This document shows, one piece after another, positions 59,007 to 64,000 of a stretch of DNA of 64,000 nucleotides (position 1 is its first letter; every line of letters starts with the position of its first letter). The stretch comes from JBFGCM01 sp041581135 (GTDB lineage: Bacteria; Actinomycetota; Acidimicrobiia; Spongiisociales; UBA5794), in contig JBFGCM010000004.1 in assembly GCA_041581135.1 (NCBI GenBank), positions 12,031-76,030 of the forward strand, in the 5' to 3' direction. Below the pieces are notes generated by a model. It was not told the DNA's origin and did not search any database. It worked only from the letters and a program-made list of their open reading frames with translations. A program made the translations under genes and the position numbers.

Positions 59007-60355
59007 ACTCTCCGTGCCATCGGCTCCGGACGGAACAACTCGGGACCCAACTCGATGCCCTGCTGGGTGATGGCATCGCTGAAGGCGGGCCTGATACCGG
59101 AGGCTTTGAGGTGGCCACGGTACCGGCCGTCCTCGTCGAGGCCCATGCCGTAGTCGAACTGAAAGAGATCCTGGGTGGTGACGACGTCGCCCTCCATCCC
59201 GACGACCTCGGTGATCTGAGTGACACGGCGAGTACCGTCCCGCAACCGGTGGAGGTGGACGATGAGGTCCACAGCGGAGGCGATCTGCTCTCGGATGGCG
59301 CGCACCGGCAGCTCGAGCCCGGACATCAGCACCATGGTCTCGATACGGGACAACGTGTCTCGTGGCGAGTTCGAGTGAATGGTGGTGAGCGAACCGTCGT
59401 GACCGGTGTTCATCGCCTGCAGCATGTCCAAGGCTTCACCGCCTCGGGCCTCGCCGACGACGATACGGTCCGGGCGCATACGAAGGGCGTTCCTCACCAG
59501 GTCGCGGATGGTGACCTCGCCCTTGCCCTCGAGGTTCGGCGGGCGGTACTCCATGCTGACGACGTGGTACTGGTTGAGGCGCAGCTCCGCTGCGTCCTCG
59601 ATGGTGATGATGCGGTCACTGGCCGGGATGAAGCTCGACAGCACGTTGAGCATGGTGGTCTTCCCGGAGCCCGTCGAGCCGGACACCAGGACGTTCAGAC
59701 GACCGGCGACGCAGCGCCGCAGGAAATCGACCACCTGCGCGGTCATGGTCTCGTTGGTGACCAGATCCTCGGCGGTGAACGGGTCCACGGCAAACTTACG
59801 AATGGTGAGGAAGGGGCCACCGATGGCGAGGGGATGGATGACGGCATTCACACGAGAACCGTCGGGGAGACGGGCATCGACCATCGGGGTCGACTCGTCG
59901 ATACGGCGGCCGACCTGACCGACGATCTTCTCGATGATGCGGGACAAGTGGGTGGCGTCGACGAACCGGGTCTCGGTCTTCATCAGGCGCCCGGACTTCT
60001 CCACCCACACCGCGTGCGGCCCGTTGACCATCACCTCAGAGATGTCCGGGTCGCTCAGGAAGGGGTCGATCGGTCCATATCCGAGGACGTCATCGGCGAT
60101 CTCCTGCAGCAGCTGCAGACGGTCGGCGCGGGAGAGAGGAACCGACTCCTCCTGATCGAGCGCCCACTCGAGCATCTCCATGACGCGGAGCTTGAGCTCG
60201 GCATCGGACATCTGACGGTCATACAACGTCGGCCCAAGACCCTCCACGACCTTGTAGTGCAGCTTGCGCCGGAGATCCTGGCGCATCTCCTCGCGCTGCC
60301 CGTCGAACGTGGTATCGGCCTGCTTGGCCGCTCGTACTCTGTCAGAGAGACTCAT
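59003..60355 (-). CDS. tadA: Tad pilus assembly ATPase TadA/CpaF
   Basis: Hexameric secretion ATPase that drives pilus assembly. The 450-residue protein has the N-terminal domain, then Walker A LVSGSTGSGKTTMLN, the Asp box (IITIEDAAELRL), the His box (TGHDGSLTTIHSNSPRD) and Walker B VVGEARGGEALDML. ATG start is unique. The preceding gene tadZ ends 25 bases before. CpaF family is the best match. Confidence 0.95.
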   Translation of the reverse strand: MSLSDRVRAAKQADTTFDGQREEMRQDLRRKLHYKVVEGLGPTLYDRQMSDAELKLRVMEMLEWALDQEESVPLSRADRLQLLQEIADDVLGYGPIDPFLSDPDISEVMVNGPHAVWVEKSGRLMKTETRFVDATHLSRIIEKIVGQVGRRIDESTPMVDARLPDGSRVNAVIHPLAIGGPFLTIRKFAVDPFTAEDLVTNETMTAQVVDFLRRCVAGRLNVLVSGSTGSGKTTMLNVLSSFIPASDRIITIEDAAELRLNQYHVVSMEYRPPNLEGKGEVTIRDLVRNALRMRPDRIVVGEARGGEALDMLQAMNTGHDGSLTTIHSNSPRDTLSRIETMVLMSGLELPVRAIREQIASAVDLIVHLHRLRDGTRRVTQITEVVGMEGDVVTTQDLFQFDYGMGLDEDGRYRGHLKASGIRPAFSDAITQQGIELGPELFRPEPMARRV

Positions 60356-60380
60356 CTAGGGACCCCAATCGTCTTGGCGT

Positions 60381-61565
60381 TCATCCAAACCACCGTCGTC
60401 CCTTCTCCTCAGGTGGGTTCTCGATGGTGCGTTCATCGACTACCAGCCGAGCCACGCTACGGAGGTCACGCGCCACCCGCGAACGTGGATACAGCGATAC
60501 CACCGGCTCACCCTCGTTGACCGCCCTCGGCACCAACTTGTCCGATGCGATGGCGGCCTTCACCTCGAGACCGAGCGATCGCTCGAGCTCGTCGATGTCC
60601 AGCCGGGCCTTCGAGTTCACCCGGTTGAGCACCAACTGGATCTTCTCGAATGGGAACTTGATCAGTCGCAGCGTGTCCAAAGCCAACTTGGCGTTCTTGA
60701 CGCTGGGGAGGTCCATGTCGACCACCAGCAACACCGAATCGGATCGCTCGAGTATCGACAGCACCGGTTCGTCGAGGAAGGGTGCCGTGTCGACGATCAC
60801 GTAGTCGAACATCTGCTTGAGCATTCCCAGCGTCTTGACCACTGCTTGAGTGGAGACCTCGTCCGCCAGCGATGGCTCGAGCGGCGCCGACAGCACCCGC
60901 AAGCCGGTCGGGTGCTTGGACAGCAGAGACTCCATGAGCGGTTCGTCGAGCTTGGCGACGTCCCGGGCCACGTCGACGATGGTGTGGCGCGGCTCGACTT
61001 GCAGCGTGATGCAGACGTCGCCGAACTGGAGGTCGGCGTCGACGATGACCACCCTGCCCGGCGCAGACCAGTTGGCGAGCGACACGGCGACGTTGGTCGA
61101 CGTCATCGTCTTGCCGGCTCCGCCCTTGGGCGACATGATGGTGACCACCTTGCCGATTCGTGGGCGGCCGTCGCGCTCGTCGTCGGCGGCCCGCCGCTTG
61201 ATGCGCTCGACGATGCCCATGGCATCTTCCACCTTGCGGACCGTGAGTGGAGACTCGAGCACGTCACGGAAGCCGGCACGCAGAGCCGCCTTGAGCACCT
61301 CGGTCTCGAGGCCTTGGGCGACGAGCACGAGGGGGAGGTCGGGTTGGATGTCCAGCAGCATGCTGGATTCGGCAACCCCGGACTCGTGGCCGTAGCTAGG
61401 ACCGACCAGGGCCAGCTCGATCGATTCCTCGACGAGGCGCCGTTGCGCGTCGCTCATGTTGCGCGCGGTATGGACCTCGTTGCCATCGAACAGCTTCCTG
61501 GCGTCGGTGATGAACTCCTCATCGGAGTCAACCAAGAGCACTGTGCGGCCTGGGCTATCTGCCAC
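60381..61565 (-). CDS. tadZ: Tad pilus localisation ATPase TadZ/CpaE
   Basis: MinD/ParA-like protein that positions the Tad machine at its site. Residues 1 to about 125 form a receiver-like domain that has lost the phosphoacceptor Asp: the family position reads LALVGPSYG. The ATPase domain starts with the deviant Walker A SPKGGAGKTM, followed by VVIVDADLQFGD and YVIVDTAPFLDE. Length 394. GTG start overlaps the cpaB stop by 11 bases. Confidence 0.92.
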   Translation of the reverse strand: MADSPGRTVLLVDSDEEFITDARKLFDGNEVHTARNMSDAQRRLVEESIELALVGPSYGHESGVAESSMLLDIQPDLPLVLVAQGLETEVLKAALRAGFRDVLESPLTVRKVEDAMGIVERIKRRAADDERDGRPRIGKVVTIMSPKGGAGKTMTSTNVAVSLANWSAPGRVVIVDADLQFGDVCITLQVEPRHTIVDVARDVAKLDEPLMESLLSKHPTGLRVLSAPLEPSLADEVSTQAVVKTLGMLKQMFDYVIVDTAPFLDEPVLSILERSDSVLLVVDMDLPSVKNAKLALDTLRLIKFPFEKIQLVLNRVNSKARLDIDELERSLGLEVKAAIASDKLVPRAVNEGEPVVSLYPRSRVARDLRSVARLVVDERTIENPPEEKGRRWFG

Positions 61566-62487
61566 CCCGCTCCTCCAACTCGATGAGCATGCGCTCGATC
61601 AGCGTGTACACCTCGTCGACGATCACGCCGTCTGTGTCAACCGGCAAGTACCCCTCAGGTACCAGCACGAGCTGCACAGAAGCGTACTCCTGCAACCACA
61701 CGATGACTTCTGCTTCGTCCGGAGTCACCTCCAGAGTGAGGATCTCGCCTCCTACCGGTGTCAGGCCGGTACCGGCGGTCGCGTCACGGATCTGGGCTCC
61801 GACGGCCAGCACCTCGATGCTCTGCAGGACGGTTTCGGTGAACTCGAGATCTCCCGGCACGCTCGAGAGCGTCGGATCCTCGGGAGCGACGAGCTGTGTC
61901 TCACCGGCGTCTCCCACCTGCGGTGGCAGGGTCGTGTCGGGGATGTCGAGCGCCAGGTCCTGCAGGATGGAACGCACGACCGGGTTGGCGCTCACCTCGA
62001 CGAACTCGGAGAGGGCGAGGCGGTCCGATGCGAGGAGGTTGACCTTGTCACCGGGCTTGATGTAGCCGCCGGCGGCGCGGATCTGCGTGCTCGGGATCGA
62101 CACGGCGACCTTGCCGGGTTCGATGAGGTCACTGAGCTTGGCGGACTCGAGTTCCGATTTGGCGATCCACATGTCCGTGGTGATGATCGCCCGCTCCGAG
62201 ATCGGGCCGGCGGTGATGTTGGCGACCAGGATCTCCTCGAGCTCAGCACGGCTCTCGACTGCGGCCGGCGGCAGGTTCTCCTGGTTCACCGTGCCCTCTT
62301 CGATGAAGGCGAGGGCCTCGGCTCCTTCCACTCCGGCCTCGATTCGGGCCGTTGCTCGGAAGACCGGCACCTCGACGATGTCGGCTCGAATGTCGTCCTC
62401 GATGTTGTTCAGGTAGACCCACACCGAAAACGCCGCTACGGCAGCCAGCAGCAGGGCCACCACCAGGACGATCGTTCGTTTACCCAT
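61555..62487 (-). CDS. cpaB: Flp pilus assembly protein CpaB/RcpC
   Basis: Single-pass membrane protein with a SAF-type domain, found with Tad pilus genes. One N-terminal helix (LVVALLLAAVAAFSVWVYL) precedes the SAF region (VANITAGPISERAIIT, IKPGDKVNLLA). The C-domain includes LTLEVTPDEAEVIVWL. In Gram-negatives it works with a secretin; no secretin is in the window. It heads the Tad operon, with the palindrome at 62529 upstream. Confidence 0.9.
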   Translation of the reverse strand: MGKRTIVLVVALLLAAVAAFSVWVYLNNIEDDIRADIVEVPVFRATARIEAGVEGAEALAFIEEGTVNQENLPPAAVESRAELEEILVANITAGPISERAIITTDMWIAKSELESAKLSDLIEPGKVAVSIPSTQIRAAGGYIKPGDKVNLLASDRLALSEFVEVSANPVVRSILQDLALDIPDTTLPPQVGDAGETQLVAPEDPTLSSVPGDLEFTETVLQSIEVLAVGAQIRDATAGTGLTPVGGEILTLEVTPDEAEVIVWLQEYASVQLVLVPEGYLPVDTDGVIVDEVYTLIERMLIELEERGGR

Positions 62488-62528
62488 CTGTCAGTTGATC
62501 CTTGTCCGCACGCCAGGTCGAGTCCCAG

Positions 62529-62542
62529 CGTGACTAGTCACG
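62529..62542. promoter_or_regulatory. 14-base palindrome before the Tad operon
   Basis: CGTGACTAGTCACG is a perfect palindrome 42 bases before the cpaB ATG, in the 114-base gap after rpsA. It is a candidate operator. TTGATG and TTGAAG lie further upstream but no confident promoter is seen. A GAAGC-AG-GCTTC repeat near 62559 may be the end of the rpsA message. Confidence 0.5.
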
Positions 62543-62601
62543 TTCAGGTCGTCATCAAGAAGCCTGCTTCAACAAACTTCCACCACATGCTTCGGCTGGA
62601 A

Positions 62602-64000
62602 TCAGCCGCGACCTATGCCCTTTTCTTTGAGTTCTTGAAGAATTGCTTCCAGGGATGAATCGGCGGAAAAGGCCGTTTCCTTTGGCACTTCCTCTTCTCG
62701 TTGGAATTCTCTCCGCTGTGGGCGCCGCGGCTCGCGGCGACTCTCAGCTTGCGGCGCCCGATCTTGCCAGTCTGGCCGAGCCTGCTTGATGGACAGGCTC
62801 ACCCGGCGCCGATCGGGATCGATCTCCGTGACTTTCACTTTCACAGCTTGGCCGATGCTCAGTTCGAGCTCGGGACTCTCGACGTGGTGCATTGCGATCT
62901 CCGACACGTGGACGAGACCCTCGACACCCTCTCCGACCGAGACGAACGCACCGAACGGCACCGTCTTGGTCACCGTGCCGTCGATGATGCTGCCGATCTG
63001 AGAGCTCCGGGCAAACTCTTCCCACGGGTCCTCGCGAGTCTGGCGGATGGACAAGGAGATGCGCTCACGCTCGTGATCCACCTCGAGGACCTTGACCTTG
63101 ACCTGGTCGCCGACAGTGACCACCTCGCCGGGATGGCTGACGTGTTGCCACGACAGCTCCGACACGTGGACGAGACCGTCCATTCCGCCGAGATCGACGA
63201 ACGCGCCGAAGTTGACGACGGACGAGACGACGCCTTCGCGTACGTCGCCCGGCTGTAGATCGTCGAGGAACGCCTGCCGTTGCTCGGCCTGAGCCTCCTC
63301 GAGATAGGCGCGACGTGACAGGACGACGTTGTTGCGGTTCTTGTCCAGTTCGATGACCTTGGCCTCGATCTGCTCACCGACGTACGGCTGCAGGTCGCGC
63401 ACCCGCCGCAGATCGACGAGCGAAGCCGGCAGGAACCCACGCAGACCGATGTCGACGATCAGGCCGCCCTTGACCACCTCGATGACGGGACCGGTGACGG
63501 TGCCGCCCTCGTTCATGACGCCTTCGATGCGGCCCCAGGCACGCTCGTATTGTGCCCGCTTCTTCGAGAGCACCAGACGCCCGTTCTCGTCCTCCATCTG
63601 GAGCACCAGCGCCTCGATCTCATCACCCACGCTCACGACATCGGTCGGGTTGGCGTTGTTGCGGATCGACAGTTCCTTGGCAGGAATGACGCCCTCGGTC
63701 TTGAAGCCGATGTCGACCAGTGCCTCGTCGGGATCGACGCGAACGACCGTGCCGGCAACGATGTCGCCCTCTTTGAACTCGAAGACCGTGCGCTCCACCG
63801 CTTCGGCGAATGCCTCTTCGGAGAGCTCATCGGCGATGTCGCTGATGTCGGCAGGTGCCGTGATGGCGGGCCGTTCTCCCCGCGGAGCCGGCCGCGGCTC
63901 CTCCTCGGCGGTGGCGGCCGCTGCTGCCGCCTCGGGCACGGGGGCTACTGGCTCAGGCTCGGCCGCTACTGCCGCCTCGGGCACGGGGGCTACTGGCTCA
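62602..64000 (-). CDS. rpsA: 30S ribosomal protein S1 (5' end outside window)
   Basis: Binds mRNA on the small subunit during translation initiation. The visible part is about 466 residues. Residues before the first S1 fold (about the first 75) are Ala/Pro/Glu-rich. Four S1 repeats follow: GTVVRVDPDEALVDIGFKTE, then VIEVVKGGLIVDIGLRGFLP, VSSVVNFGAFVDLGGMDGLV and VTKTVPFGAFVSVGEGVEGL. Four repeats are usual for actinobacteria. The C-terminal tail (EPRRPQRREFQREEE) is charged. The reading frame continues to the last base of the window, so the true start is beyond. Confidence 0.95.
   Translation of the reverse strand, partial: EPVAPVPEAAVAAEPEPVAPVPEAAAAAATAEEEPRPAPRGERPAITAPADISDIADELSEEAFAEAVERTVFEFKEGDIVAGTVVRVDPDEALVDIGFKTEGVIPAKELSIRNNANPTDVVSVGDEIEALVLQMEDENGRLVLSKKRAQYERAWGRIEGVMNEGGTVTGPVIEVVKGGLIVDIGLRGFLPASLVDLRRVRDLQPYVGEQIEAKVIELDKNRNNVVLSRRAYLEEAQAEQRQAFLDDLQPGDVREGVVSSVVNFGAFVDLGGMDGLVHVSELSWQHVSHPGEVVTVGDQVKVKVLEVDHERERISLSIRQTREDPWEEFARSSQIGSIIDGTVTKTVPFGAFVSVGEGVEGLVHVSEIAMHHVESPELELSIGQAVKVKVTEIDPDRRRVSLSIKQARPDWQDRAPQAESRREPRRPQRREFQREEEVPKETAFSADSSLEAILQELKEKGIGRG
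63926..64000 (-). repeat. 45-base tandem repeat in the 5' part of rpsA
   Basis: A 30-base segment is identical at 63926-63955 and 63971-64000, so the period is 45 bases and 15 residues. The repeats encode EPVAPVPEAA with Ala/Glu-rich filler. The second copy ends exactly at the window edge, so further copies may exist beyond. In-frame, so no coding disruption. Confidence 0.85.

Noticed and set aside
60381..61565. TadZ receiver domain lacking its Asp as a defect
   Set aside because: Loss of the phosphoacceptor is normal for TadZ/CpaE, where the receiver is structural.

Overview
The window is a 64 kb chromosomal segment from a GC-rich Actinobacteriota-type bacterium. The strongest evidence for this is a complete Pup-proteasome gene set (arc/mpa, dop, pup, prcB, prcA, pafA, pafB, pafC). 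It is supported by DUF4193, TatA/TatC next to a HelY-type helicase, many GTG/TTG starts and many leaderless promoters. Gene order matches Mycobacterium in several blocks, from memory of that genome: tlyA-nadK-recN-pyrG-Nudix, pafABC-tatAC-helY, uvrC-rapZ-yvcK-gap-pgk-tpi-secG and rpsA-coaE-uvrB. The Thr-rich linker of the lipoprotein and the Tad cluster would fit an Acidimicrobiia-like lineage, but that is inference. Almost everything is on the minus strand, so operons read from high to low coordinates.

Layout from low to high coordinates. 1-5.3 kb: Nudix fragment, pyrG, recN, nadK, tlyA and a small ORF, with a rhomboid protease divergent from them. 6.1-10.3 kb: a six-gene operon of DUF4193, polyprenol-phosphate mannose synthase, GNAT, an unknown, an M20 peptidase and a HAD phosphatase. 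10.4-25.5 kb: the protein-quality-control island. It runs trmI, then arc-dop-pup-prcB-prcA, a DUF2007-like gene on the plus strand, pafA, pafB-pafC, then zinc ribbon-tatA-tatC-helY-lipid kinase. A 3Fe-4S ferredoxin lies divergent from arc. 25.5-29.1 kb: small membrane proteins, a Lon N-domain protein, an MFS exporter and a Nudix hydrolase. 29.1-29.6 kb: tRNA-Leu(GAG) with a composite palindromic repeat at its 3' end. 29.6-36 kb: an oligopeptide ABC transporter (SBP, oppB, C, D, F). 36-42 kb: secG and lower glycolysis (gap-pgk-tpi-gpm), then yvcK and rapZ. 42-52.3 kb: a DNA-repair block with ogt, uvrC, uvrA and uvrB, interleaved with a methyltransferase and a GT-C-like membrane protein. 52.4-55.2 kb: coaE divergent from a histidine kinase/response regulator pair. 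55.4-62.5 kb: a minimal Tad/Flp pilus cluster. 62.6-64 kb: rpsA, truncated by the window end.

How the genes work together. The PafBC activator pair is encoded in the proteasome island, and the uvrA promoter carries a RecA-NDp-like element with the exact spacing expected of a PafBC target. The Pup ligase PafA, depupylase Dop, ARC unfoldase and 20S core form one degradation pathway. The Tad cluster has ATPase, platform, assembly and pilin genes but no prepilin peptidase or secretin in the window. Its pilin is the only member on the plus strand, next to the two-component system.

Most genes are ordinary housekeeping. The best leads are the PafBC-like site before uvrA, the Glu-to-Gln change in the OppF Walker B motif, the composite repeat beside the tRNA, a dispersed intergenic repeat in three places, the dense set of leaderless and back-to-back promoters, a palindrome before the Tad operon, and small unknown genes inside the proteasome/Tat island. 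No mobile element, CRISPR array or defence island was seen.
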